This document shows positions 49,885 to 59,803 of a DNA stretch of 64,000 nt, piece by piece. Every line of letters starts with the position of its first letter. The first letter of the stretch is position 1. The DNA is taken from positions 62,001 through 126,000 of the forward strand of contig JAMKCH010035930.1 in NCBI GenBank assembly GCA_023653785.1, given 5' to 3'. A program made the position numbers and the translations under genes. Source of the DNA: Ophioderma brevispina (taxonomy: Eukaryota; Echinodermata; Ophiuroidea; Amphilepidida; Ophiodermatidae). The notes under the pieces were generated by a model, which worked only from the letters and a program-made list of their open reading frames with translations, was not told the DNA's origin and did not search any database.

Positions 49885-50979
49885 CCAGTGAATAACTTAA
49901 ACTTGAACGATATTTATTTGCAATCTTAAGTATAATATGCACATGCTTGTCTTAAACTGGTGTTATTACCAAGAAAAATGATTGAAAATTTCTTTATATA
50001 CAGCTTCTTTTGTAAAGTAAATTATTCGTACTTGCTCACCGCGATAACGTGAAAGGTTTGGCAATTAAAGGAACACGTGTTTAGCACATTTTAAATGCAA
50101 AGAGTAAAATTCGATTAGACAGATTATCAATCTTAAATTGTATCAACTCAATTCATTTCAAAGAAATGTTTGTAAAAATTAAATTTAAAGGTGGATACAT
50201 GCGCTATAATGTATTCTCTTCTGACCCTGAATATATTTAACACCCACACTAGCTGATGACACTTTGTACTCTGCAATGTAACTAGTGTTAATGGACACTT
50301 GTGCGGAATGTCAAACTTATTTTCAAAAATGACAATCTAACAATATTGTAGGATCACAGTTGACATGTTAATCAGCTAGCTAGTAGCAATGGGCGATGGA
50401 AACTCAGGACCCACATATTCGAATGCAATGAGGAACAACGCCCTCTTGTATGCAGTTGCTTTCAGACTCTTGCTGATTACATTATAGTGTTCATACCAAC
50501 ATGAGAAAAGTATGTATTCATTCAATACCCTGAACAGAAGAATATAATAATTATATTACCATACAGAATAGCAGAAAATAATCGCTTATTTGTAATTGAC
50601 AGTGTGTGGTTGTAGTTCAATTAAATACTCGTTAATTGCCAAAACAGCTTTTTGTGGCAATCTACACCAACTTTCGCTATTCATGGGGTATTACACTAAC
50701 TAAAGTTTTATTACAAGAAATGGTTAGATGAAAAAAAATTAACCGAAAGGAATGTGAGCTGGTTCATTTGTTCATGCCCGCAGATACATTTTAACTACTA
50801 CAAAACGTGTTTCTTTGACATAAGAAAATCTTTGTATCCTACATTGATCATCACTGCCGGCATTTCATGGTCCTTGCATAAAGCCCACGCTGTTATTAGA
50901 AATATTAATGTCACCGTAGAATATCCCGTAATTATGGTTGTACCATGGAGTTTTGCACGGTGTAGTAGTCTTATAACTG
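49885..50979. other. No recognised feature
   Basis: AT-rich, no exon recognised. Confidence 0.55.
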
Positions 50980-51130
50980 AAAACACACACGCACACACAC
51001 ATCACATAACCCACACCACACCCACATCTACATGTACACCCCACTTCTTCCAATCACACACACATGCCTCGCGCCCCGACTCACACAAATACACACTCAG
51101 CTAAATACACACATCCATAAACTTACGACC
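50980..51130 (+). repeat. CA-rich microsatellite, degenerate
   Basis: CACACACGCACACACACATC begins a stretch of imperfect CACA units broken by CCCACACC, CATCTACATG and CTTCTTCCAAT. The 116-codon plus-strand frame at 50754-51104 is produced partly by this repeat. Confidence 0.9.
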
Positions 51131-51135
51131 GGAAG

Positions 51136-51215
51136 ATCGGAGAGTGAGATGGAAAGAGAGAGAGTGAGATAGGAGAGCGAGACAAGAATGAGATAGAGAT
51201 AAAGAGAATAAAGAG
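51136..51215 (+). repeat. GA-rich purine tract
   Basis: GAGAGTGAGATGGAAAGAGA and GAGAGTGAGATAGGAGAGCG make up a degenerate (GA)n tract of about 80 bp. Confidence 0.9.
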
Positions 51216-51354
51216 AAGCGATAGATTATAGATGAGACACAAACGGCAACCGGAATTCACCAACAGTGAGCACGTACATGATTTACAAACGCACATGAAA
51301 ACCCCGCTTGCGAACAGACGTACAAACTGCAAGAGACGCATAAAGTAAAAACAC

Positions 51355-51440
51355 ACCCTTGCGCAACTCACATACACGCACACACCCACACACATACACA
51401 CTGCCGATTCACACACTCACACGCTCACTCACCTCCCACA
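51355..51440 (+). repeat. CA-rich microsatellite, degenerate
   Basis: ACATACACGCACACACCCAC and CACTCACACGCTCACTCACC. It ends the 450-bp simple-sequence zone. Confidence 0.9.
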
Positions 51441-53477
51441 AACATAGACACGATATTTATTCACCCATCCATAAATACCGTGGTCTTTTGTACAAATGTG
51501 ACAGATTTATTTGGCCTCGTTCATGATCAACTTAATTGGTTCAACACATAAATCAAACTATAGTTAGAAAACGAATCAAGTATGTTCTCGAAAATAGTCC
51601 AGTATTTCACCTGTGTTTACTCCTCATATCAGAGATCACTGATTTATCTTATTATTTCAATTTTGGTAATATGCAATCACTAGGCTGTGGGTGGAATTTT
51701 TTCTCTGTTATTAAATTTCTTTATTTTTTCATCTTAGAGATTGAAGCATAAAATTTAATGAATTACGTCAGTAAACAATACCGACCCTCAGGGTATTGTA
51801 TACTCACAAGATATCATTTCTCTTTGCTCACTCAACTACTTCCCGGCCTAACGCAGATATCACATTGTTTGTCATAGGGGATACGTGTACATATACGTGA
51901 AACGTGGATTTTTTTGTTTGATGGATCCATGAACAAAAGATTTCTACGGATAAGTACACGTCGGGGTGGTGATGGTTGTGTGAGGGGGGTTTGCTCGTAA
52001 AGCAGAATTGTTGAAAATAAATGCGCTGCCGTAGTATGATGTAGGCACGTAGAACGCATTCTCCAATGAAAAACGAATCTTCAAAGTTCCCAGTGTGTTC
52101 TACATGTAATTAAACGAACTGAAACTCGGCGCCCCAATCGTTCCTAGTTATTACAAAAATGTACATAAGTTAACATTTTAATCCTTTAAATATTAAACCT
52201 TTGTGGAAGCAAATCCTACTTTTACTATTAGATTCTACTGCTGCTAGACTAGCTCTCATTTCTGTAACGATAGCGGAAGTGTAACAGAGGGGTTACACAA
52301 AATCAATATTCGCCCACGCCCAGCTCTATTGTACGGATGGCTACAATATCAGTGATTACAATCTTACCATTTGTTACCTATGTGAAATAATGGTCGAGAT
52401 CCAATGACCTTTGGCACTTGCCCTCTTAGGCCCATGAAATACTTCCAGTCGCAGCGAGCGATTTCTGCGCGTGAGCATGCGTAACACTTGATCTGGGGTC
52501 AGAATCCGGTACTGCGCACTCCAATCGCTCGCTACGATTGGAAGTATGTCATGGGCCCTAATTGTCAAGTATTAACAATATAACACAGGTAGAGATGATG
52601 TCCACCTGGGGGGAGGGGGACCGCAGGGGAATTTCTCTTTCCTCTACACATCCAATACCGTTTGTATGGATTTATCCGTATATACTTTGGTCATTGCCCT
52701 TTCATCAATAATTGAGTTACATATATTTAACCACTGGAAAATACTGGCACAATGACGATGGTGCACGACTTGCGTCCGTCCTTGGGTCCGTAAGGCAAGT
52801 ATGGTACAAGTAGGTAACGGGTTCTATTCCACTCGACGCCGACTTAGCGCTGTCTTTCATGTATAACCTGTGCTTGTTCTTGAAGGTTTTCTTCGGGTTC
52901 TTTGGCTGGCCTCTCTATTTTGTCTTCCTTCATTTATCATGTTATGAACTTTTTTCTTGTTGTTTGTCTTGATTCTTGTATTGATTTCTCCTTTAATTTA
53001 AAACCACTCCATATGATTCTTTTACATATAATTTTAAGACGCATAATATTTCGATTACTCTAACAACGACAAGATACAAAATTAACATATTCTTGATATA
53101 ATGATGACGCAAATGATAAAAGCAATTAATCTCATCATATTTAACAGCAAGTTTGTCCTCTTAATCTAAGCACATCAAAATCAAAGGACTTGGTAGAAAA
53201 TGGTGCTCTTTAATATTTTGTCTCTCTTTTGTTGGCACTCTCGATCTTTACATTGTATGGAGAATGAGTACATGTAAAACTACAAAAATACGCAACCTCT
53301 ATATAACACAGATCTTCGTACCCGAATTAAACTCTGCAAATCATTGTCGTTATTTGTTTGTTCACCCGACTCGTCTTCCTACACCTTCCTTCCATTGTCT
53401 CCCATGTAATAAGATAGGTAGTATTTTTATAAAATGTGTATTTTAATTTAAATGTTAATATTTCAAACTTTTAATAT
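51441..53477. other. Sequence before the Kv2 exon, no further exon seen
   Basis: Apart from the fold-back element at 52416-52570, nothing is recognised. No Kv2 T1-type sequence occurs in any frame here. Confidence 0.55.
52416..52570. mobile_element. Fold-back element (155 bp)
   Basis: Left AGGCCCATGAAATACTTCCA then GTCGCAGCGAGCGA pairs with TCGCTCGCTACGATTGGAAG then TATGTCATGGGCCCT. The loop has GCGCGTGAGCATGCG. The 64-codon minus-strand frame here is the arm sequence. Confidence 0.85.
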
Positions 53478-53509
53478 CTGATTTTTTTTCTCTGTTACAC
53501 CCTCTGTAG
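53478..53509 (+). promoter_or_regulatory. 3' splice site of the Kv2 exon
   Basis: A pyrimidine-rich tract (TTTTTTTTCTCTGTTACACC) runs into CTCTGTAG. The AG is at 53508-53509 and is followed immediately by in-frame S1 codons. This is a textbook metazoan acceptor. Its position, just at the start of S1, agrees with the intron site known in vertebrate KCNB genes. No in-frame ATG with a Kv2 N-terminus lies upstream, so this acceptor decides the start of the exon. Confidence 0.85.
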
Positions 53510-53983
53510 GTTGTGGCTGTTATTTCCATTCTGTTCATCATTCTCTCCACCATCGCCCTCTCCCTTAATACTATGTCTGAACTGAAAACTCTGGAGGAGA
53601 TTGAGCGAGAAAAGGATGTCCCTGAATTAGCAGATGTTGAGACTGTTTGCATTGCTTGGTTTACTTTGGAATATTTACTCAGATTATACTCGGCACCAAA
53701 TAAATGGAAATTCCTTAAGGGAGCCCTCAACGTTATTGATTTGCTTGCCATCTTGCCTTATTACGTTACTTTGTTTTTAACTGAGTCACAAGACAGCGTG
53801 ATGCAATTTCAGAATGTTCGTCGTGTAGTGCAAATCTTCCGAATTATGAGAATTATGAGAATTCTCAAGCTAGCACGGCACTCAACGGGATTACAGTCCC
53901 TAGGATTTACGTTAAGAAGAAGTTACAAAGAACTGGGACTTCTTGTTTTGTTTCTTGCTATAGGGATAATGATGTTCTCGAGT
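53510..53983 (+). CDS. KCNB1: Kv2 exon, part 1: S1 to S5 (voltage sensor)
   Basis: The segment opens directly after the acceptor AG with codons VVAVISILF, so no start codon is expected. Approximate segments in residues of this piece are S1 1-21, S2 42-62, S3 72-92, S4 102-123, the S4-S5 linker 124-138 and S5 139-158. S2 carries the aromatic and acidic charge-transfer residues within [10 protein letters not shown]3 has the conserved Asp in [13 protein letters not shown]4 has Arg/Lys at every third position ([20 protein letters not shown]). The linker [19 protein letters not shown] is nearly identical to vertebrate Kv2. The frame meets a TAG at 53984-53986 in the middle of S5, inside [11 protein letters not shown]. 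This is explained by one missing T in a T run. No charge or hydrophobic segment is lost. Confidence 0.93.
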
Positions 53984-55992
53984 TAGCCTACTTTGCAGAA
54001 AAAGATGTTAACGATACGGCATTTATTAGCATTCCAGCTTCGTTCTGGTGGGCAGCAATTACAATGACCACAGTGGGGTACGGGGATATGTCCCCCACCA
54101 CATTTTTAGGTAAAATTGTGGGAACAGTATGTTGTATATGCGGCGTGCTTTTTATCGCACTACCCATTCCTATCATTGTCAATAATTTTTCGGAATACTA
54201 CAAAGAACAGACTAGACATGAAAAATCTATAAAACGTCGTGAAGCTCTAAATAAAGCTAAAAAAGCAGGAAGTCTGGTTAGTTTGAATATTCGAGATGCT
54301 TGCCTGGATATGATGGACGTTGTTATTGATAACAAACAATATGGTAAAGGATCCCCAGGAAACAGCGAACCAACCAGTCCAATTAATAAAAGACGTGCCG
54401 GTGCTGATGGAGACAGTTGTAGTAATGCCTCCATAGAAATGTATGAGGGTGAAAGAGACCCTGGACAGACTGGAGATGGATCTGGTGGACGTAATGAACC
54501 ACGCGATAGCTCTACTACATACACCGATCATGCAAACAAACAAAGTTCAAGTAGTCTGTCTGAAACAGAACCACCACGTTCTCGCATATTCCGCGCAATT
54601 GGTCAAATAGGACTACTTGCTGGCCAATCTGGATTGCGGAAACACAGCGGGCGCGGACGCGAAAAAGACAAGATACAAAATCCAGTCATGACAAGCGAGG
54701 TGGTATAACAAATGAAGACGATGCAACATTGGCAAAAGCTGCCAATGTTGGTGAACCGTCGAATATGAGAGCTGATGTTGCAATCCAAATTGATCACCCG
54801 CCAATATCACGCAAACGATCACGTTCTCAAGAGTCAGATTGTTCTAAGGAGAGACCGCGTCATTTATCCGGGGATCGCGATGCAAAAGATCCCAGCGAGA
54901 CGCAGCCATTACTAGAAGCCTCTCCTGAACCTGAAAAGATTGTTCAGCAACTCGATGATGGGTTTACAACAACGTGGACTAAGGTTCATGGCTCTGAGGT
55001 TAGTCCTTCGAAATCAAAACCGAAAGATAAAGCTATCAAATCTGTTTTAAAAGGTGCACATAGTTCTGGCGATGAGCGACCGTCAGTTAGTCGCAGATCT
55101 AGTTCCGAAAGTCAGAATTCGCAGACCGCAGGAATGACCAAGCGTGTAACCATTGACGATGATGCAAAGGGTAGGCGCGAAAGCGTGTCATCAACAGATT
55201 CAGCGTCTAGTCATGATCAAACTCCTCAGCCACGCCTGTCAAAGAAACCAGGAAGCAAATGGAAACCTCGAAAATTAAAACAAAGACCAGGATTTCTGGT
55301 TGGTATTGGTAATATCACAAATGCAATGAGAATCGGACATCATAAGTCAGGAGGTCGAAAGAATAATCGAATCAATGATAACAAGGAAATTCATACAAGT
55401 GATTCGGACTCTGGACCGGCTTCAACGCCGCCTCCAGATTCTGCAAAAGATAAGAACAAAGGTGTCAAACTTCACCAATTAAGGAAGGATCATAGTGAAA
55501 AGTCTGGTTTAAGAGATGAACAGATGTTGGATTCTGCGGGACTAGAAACAAATGATCCCGTTAACATGCTGATGATATGAAGTATCGCATGAAGAAGCGG
55601 TATTAACAGTCAACTGGCGTGGTGATAGTTATCTTCCAGAAATGCTGACAATGATGCCAATGGAAATGCCAATATGGCTTTACCGGAAGTTACTACATCA
55701 GAACAAAATCTCATCAAGAAGCAACGTTGAAATCCTCTATGTAGACGACCCACCTGTTCGAATTAAACTAATGAAGGCGAAGCGAACGTTCTCTAATAGT
55801 CAGCTAACTCAGAATATAAGTAACGATATTGGATCTCAGGCGGATAATATCGAGTCGCTATGCAAACAGGTGGAGCAATGGGGTGCACGAATTCAGCCCA
55901 ACAGCACAAACTCCGAAGTTAGGCCAACGATTCAGCCAGCATCTCATGAAACTCCTGGAGAGAATCATGTTGTTGACCCACAATCCGCTTGA
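53510..55992 (+). CDS. KCNB1: Kv2 (Shab/KCNB-type) voltage-gated K+ channel, last coding exon (S1 to C-terminus), frameshifted
   Basis: This exon encodes a delayed-rectifier potassium channel subunit of the Kv2 family. Four subunits form a plasma-membrane pore that opens on depolarisation. The conceptual protein runs from S1 through a charged S4, the pore filter TVGYGD, S6 with a PIP bend, the Kv2-type post-S6 stretch ([17 protein letters not shown]) and a long Ser/Lys/Arg-rich tail. About 825 codons are present; complete vertebrate Kv2 proteins are roughly 850-910 residues. The N-terminal T1 domain is absent and must lie on an upstream exon, which fits the known two-coding-exon layout of vertebrate KCNB genes split near S1. 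The reading frame shifts near 53983, between about 54603 and 54708, and near 55570, 55640 and 55720. Residues of the channel core are intact. Family assignment is very secure; the exact C-terminus is not. The symbol is by homology; invertebrates usually call this gene Shab. Confidence 0.93.
53983..53986 (+). other. Frameshift site 1 in the Kv2 exon (S5)
   Basis: The Kv2 reading of S5 requires codons for SSLAYFAEK. The sequence reads AGTTAGCC where AGTTTAGCC would keep the frame. A T run of three shortened to two gives both the premature TAG and the shift to the next frame. Both flanks are highly conserved in Kv2, so the location is exact to within a few bases. Confidence 0.85.
53986..54708 (+). 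CDS. KCNB1: Kv2 exon, part 2: pore, S6 and proximal C-terminus
   Basis: This piece continues in the next frame from [10 protein letters not shown]. It covers the turret, the pore helix ([12 protein letters not shown]), the selectivity filter TVGYGD at 54070-54087, S6 ([16 protein letters not shown]) with the PIP motif at 54163-54171, and the Kv2-type juxtamembrane helix rich in Lys and Arg. The sequence [12 protein letters not shown] matches the post-S6 region typical of Kv2 channels. A variable Gly/Ser/Asp-rich stretch follows, then [15 protein letters not shown]. The piece ends at a TAA (54706-54708) just after a region open in two frames. The real protein probably changes frame before this stop, for example at the A run near 54676-54680, and continues into the next piece. 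The filter flank reads GYGDMSP, unlike vertebrate Kv2.1 GYGDIYP. Confidence 0.92.
   Translation, partial: AYFAEKDVNDTAFISIPASFWWAAITMTTVGYGDMSPTTFLGKIVGTVCCICGVLFIALPIPIIVNNFSEYYKEQTRHEKSIKRREALNKAKKAGSLVSLNIRDACLDMMDVVIDNKQYGKGSPGNSEPTSPINKRRAGADGDSCSNASIEMYEGERDPGQTGDGSGGRNEPRDSSTTYTDHANKQSSSSLSETEPPRSRIFRAIGQIGLLAGQSGLRKHSGRGREKDKIQNPVMTSEVV
54681..55578 (+). CDS. KCNB1: Kv2 exon, part 3: distal cytoplasmic tail
   Basis: The frame reads [20 protein letters not shown] from about 54681. It then gives a hydrophilic tail of about 300 codons, rich in Ser, Lys, Arg and Asp, with no membrane segment. Basic-serine clusters such as [11 protein letters not shown] and [11 protein letters not shown] look like kinase targets, and a basic patch lies at [12 protein letters not shown]. 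Kv2 channels carry long, phosphorylated tails that set gating and membrane clustering. I did not find a confident match to the vertebrate clustering (PRC) motif. A stop at 55578-55580 interrupts the frame, but coding-like sequence resumes in another frame at once. The join with part 2 is inferred. An alternative is that the protein really ends at 54708, but about 290 open codons of protein-like composition argue against this. Confidence 0.8.
55573..55992 (+). CDS. KCNB1: Kv2 exon, part 4: probable C-terminal end, several frame changes
   Basis: Three open pieces give coding-like peptides in alternating frames. First comes [17 protein letters not shown] (from 55573). It is followed by [17 protein letters not shown] (from 55641), then [17 protein letters not shown] to a TGA at 55990-55992. 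Moving from the first to the second needs one extra A in a GAAA run at about 55639-55643. The other two changes look like one-base gains or two-base losses. The final piece contains [20 protein letters not shown] and ends in VVDPQSA. I cannot match this end to a specific Kv2 C-terminus by memory, so the stop is provisional. The density of indels here is higher than in the channel core. Confidence 0.55.
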
Positions 55993-58085
55993 TGAGCGCA
56001 GTTGGCAAAGTAAAAAGCATGGTAACAGTTAGAGCATATTGTAGCGGAATTTACGCTGTAAAATAGTAATACTTGTAGATTACGCGCAGCCCAGCAACTC
56101 ATTGGGTTTCACGAAGTTTCAACTCATTGTGTGAGCGTAAACGACATCGGTGTTAATATGGTTATAAATATAACAAATCACTCAGTTATAGTCATATTAC
56201 CGCGTCTAAATGCTTTACCGGTTCTTAAATTGAAGCCGCAACGGGGTGACTCTAGTCAGAGAAAGTATATCGACACTTGTGTAAGATTGGAAACAAAGAG
56301 CTTTGAATGGTTAAAAGAAAAAATCACTGGAACGATATCATTAATATCCATATACAAAGAGAACTAACGCCGATTCTACAAACGAGTGTGCACCAATGTT
56401 TGACGAATCCAGGCTTTGTCACAGTTTTTTCTGTTTTCGAATTTAATGGACAAGTTTGGACTTCCCTTGGGTTACTTAAAGATGGAATTAAGTCCCCCTT
56501 CCAAGCCGAGATGCTTCCCCGAACAAGAGGTTGACACCCTCTTATTTAGACACACGTCTCCTGACTTGCAGGAACCATTCACGGCAATGACACGCAACTC
56601 TTGTTGGGTATGACCCTGTTACTTGGTTCCGCAATGTCAAGACCCACGTGTTTTTCTTTCCTCCCCTGTTCAGAGAAAAAAGTGTTCTCTGGACAGTATG
56701 GGTCAACACAAGTGACGGAATCTCACTTAAGGGAGCAGATAACATCATTAGTTAGTTTAGTTTGTGTACGTTTTCTATTTACGTACCTGGAAAGATAAGA
56801 TACAAACAGTGGGAGTTAGATATCATTACGGTAGGCATTCCCTTATACGCTTATATTCGAGGATAAAATTTCCCTCATAGCCTGTTCAAGAATGGTCATC
56901 ACGTGATCTCCAAAAGATCCATTGCGTATCACGTGATAGCTCCTGAATGTGGGTGATGGAGAAATGGAGCACTTAAAATACACTAAATTAATACATAGAC
57001 AATACACTCCATGTTGAGGGGTAAAACTCTCACCAGTGAGTAAATATTGTCAAGATAGTAAACCCTGAACCAAAACTGAGTTTATTTCACCCAACCGTGT
57101 GTTGTAAGGCTTTTCATCTTTAAGATTTTACTCCACAGATCGAGTTCTTTCACTTTTAATCTTCTTGTTTTTCACAGTGAAAGTACCAAGGTGCTATAAA
57201 ATACCTTTGTGAAAACACGGAGCAATAATTAGTGATACAATCATGTATAAACATGCTCTTTTCCATAATTGCAATTTCCATGTGTTGGTTTTAACAATGA
57301 TACATTTCCTGCCGTGGCTTAGAGAAATAGTCAAGTTTCTTTACCCAATGGAGTCATTAACCATTTGATTTACACCTTCTTGGGAAAAAACAGAACAAAT
57401 TACTTCAATGTGATCATCTTTTTTCGAGAGAAATCAATGGTAGGTTTTGTGTGGAACAGTTCTTTTGTGAGCGGTTTATGTTATTAAATCGTGTACTCTA
57501 ACCTTTTGTGCGTCCAAAAAAGGTAATTCTGACAACACCTGAAAGAAATTGCGAATTATAAGTTGAAACATCTAAGATTTTAAAATGAGAGGCAATTTGA
57601 TAAATAACCCAAAATCGTTTAATTGAAGGCATATTTGTACGGTTGAAAAAGGTCTAGATTTGTTTTTCTCACCAGATCTTGTAATTGTTATATCATACGC
57701 CCATTCTCTAATCTTGATGGAGTCGTGTACGACCCTAGAACATTGAAGTTGTCCTTGTAAGTATCGATCTTGCTTCGCTTGTTAGGCAGATTCGCATACG
57801 CATGCGTCACATTAGCTAGAGGAAGTGACGCTTTTGCAATAATTGCCAGGATTGGTAACTGGAGCATTAAGGGGTTATGCTGGGGTTGTTTTGAGTGTGT
57901 CCTTGTTCGCCTGCTTTAAGAGAAGCCTGAGATAACCATACTTCCTACATGCGGCAGGACTTCCATGCGCCTAATCACGTGTTTTTGATGGATCATCATC
58001 TCTGGAGAAGTTATATTCTTTCACACAGGAGTCGGCATAATAATGAGACAGTTAGCAGATTTCAAATTGAGAAGAGACCTCATAA
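55993..58085 (+). other. Probable 3' UTR and downstream sequence of the Kv2 gene
   Basis: No strict AATAAA signal was seen in the first 2 kb after the last plausible stop, so the transcript end is not placed. Frames of 65-78 codons at 56.1-56.8 kb overlap one another and show no domain. Confidence 0.4.
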
Positions 58086-58351
58086 GGCTGGTATTCTGAA
58101 AGGGCGTCTAACTTTCGATCGGGGTTAAACCAGGGTAGTCCGACATGGGTGGGCCTTTTCCTTCAACATGCTATGAAATGTGAAACGTAAACGGGTGCGA
58201 AAATCTCAGGATGGGCCAGAGGGCCACCCATGAGGAATTTTCTCACCGTACAAACAAACTTTCGAGTATATGAAGAAGAAAAAAGGTCCGCTCATGTAAG
58301 GATAACCTGTTTAAAACCCGGTTAAAGTTAGACTCCATTCCAGAGACAGCC
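58086..58351. mobile_element. Hairpin MITE family G, copy 1
   Basis: GGCTGGTATTCTGAAAGGGC and GTCTAACTTTCGATCGGGGT pair with ACCCGGTTAAAGTTAGACTC and CATTCCAGAGACAGCC. The inner GGTTAAACCAGGGTAGTCC pairs with GGATAACCTGTTTAAAACC. It is 266 bp. Confidence 0.85.
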
Positions 58352-58447
58352 GAAAAAGGTTTTAGGTGGCGTCCATCACCGTGAAGAGAGGTAACAGGAT
58401 TTATTGTAATGCCACAAGTAATCTTTTATTGTCATAACTATAGCTAG

Positions 58448-58612
58448 TATACCCCCTTACGTCCCAGAGATAAAATGCAATACCACCTGGACGATCACCG
58501 CAAAAAAAGGATTGGGCGCAATTGTGTCTTGTTAGATCTAGGGAGCAATTTCACCTAACACAAGCAAGGGTCCCGCTCGGTGATGTTGAAAAGTGGAAAA
58601 ACGACATTAGGC
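58448..58612 (+). mobile_element. MITE family A, copy 6, between two hairpin MITEs
   Basis: The shared core is GACGATCACCGCAAAAAAAG, CTTGTTAGATCTAGGGAG and GGGTCCCGCTCGGTGATG. The left end retains TTACGTCCCAGAGA. The right terminal repeat is degraded beyond ACGACATTAGG. Confidence 0.8.
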
Positions 58613-58690
58613 AAGTTCCTACTTCAACGATTCAACCAAGGTGTTTCAACATGATAGTATCAGGATGAAACCTCCGCGAGGATAGGTAAA

Positions 58691-59005
58691 CATTGGGTGG
58701 TATTCTGAAAGGGAGTCTAACTTTAGTCTGGGTTTAAACCAGGGTTAGTCCTACACGAGGGGACCTTTTTCCTTTCACGGGATTACTGTGAAAGTTTAAA
58801 GTACGGTGAGAAAAAAGTCTCATGGATGGGCTGGTACCCTCATGGATGGGCTGTACCAGCCCATCCATGAGGAATTATTATCACCCGTGACAGCAACACT
58901 TTTAGAGGATGTTGAAAGGAAAGGGGTAAAGGTACCCTCTTGTAGGACAACCCTGTTTTTTAAACCCGGACTAAAGTTAGGACTCCTTTCAGATACCAAC
59001 CATTG
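58691..59005. mobile_element. Hairpin MITE family G, copy 2
   Basis: GGGTGGTATTCTGAAAGGGA and GTCTAACTTTAGTCTGGGTT pair with AACCCGGACTAAAGTTAGGA and CTCCTTTCAGATACCAACC-like sequence. A nested duplication and palindrome, CATGGATGGGCTGGTACC and GGTACAGCCCATCCATG-like sequence, sits at 58816-58872. The 89-codon frame across it is not a gene. Confidence 0.85.
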
Positions 59006-59803
59006 TTATTATTTGAGCACACACTTACCTTTGACTCTGCATGCAAAAGTAGTAACTCCTTATTCACAGGGATAGAGAATAATGCAGTTGTAGGCCAATA
59101 GCAACAACAATACAGCAACAATTATTTGGCCACCCAACTTTGTCACAAAAGATTAGCTAATGTCGTTGACATCAACAGCAACTATGGCATTGGCTTCTAT
59201 CATTAACAAACCTTATGTAGACTGAATTCATCAAGTGTCAATAAGCAGATTTATGCTGCAGTACAATTGTACCATGGCCCATTATGGTGTATAAATGCAC
59301 AAAGGCTAGTATCCACATGGCCAAGGATTGAACAGCACTCTTATCAATACGCACCCCAGGAAATATGCAAGAACTCTCGCTTAATTGAGATCGTTATAAT
59401 GGAGTCACATTCGTGATACAAATCGGAATATCAATAATTCAATGATATTGTTACCACGAGCACCAACTCGAAAATTACATGACAAACTAAATTACAAGTA
59501 ATGATTCATATTGTCAGTTTATGGAAATTACTACTTTAAAGTGACAGGATGAGATTTTTTAAGGATATGAATGTTCTCTCAAATTTCACGGATCGGTTGA
59601 AGACCACCTCCGCGAACGTTGGACGGTTTTATTGACAAACAGGTGCAAACGAAACCGCAAACCTTGTTTTGAAATGCTTGGCCTGCTTATCGTAATCGTT
59701 CCCCATAGAAACCATGCTTTGACTTTCTGTCGGCACGCCAGAAACTCCTAAATCTTATCGCTATCATATTATACCCAAGACGGCGTTCGGCTTATTCACT
59801 TCC

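Noticed and set aside
1..53509. Search for the Kv2 T1 (BTB-like) exon upstream
   Set aside because: No frame contains the T1 signatures expected for Kv2 (for example an NVGG-type start or FFDRHPGAF-type motif), even allowing for short frames; the exon is presumed outside the window.
54198..54822. Minus-strand frames of 64-108 codons opposite the Kv2 exon
   Set aside because: Antisense shadows of the coding exon.
56131..56798. Four overlapping 65-78 codon frames after the Kv2 stop
   Set aside because: They overlap one another, lack domains and do not extend the channel tail in a convincing way.
55993..58000. Polyadenylation signal for the Kv2 gene
   Set aside because: Only near matches such as ATAAAT and GATAAA were seen; none could be chosen with support.
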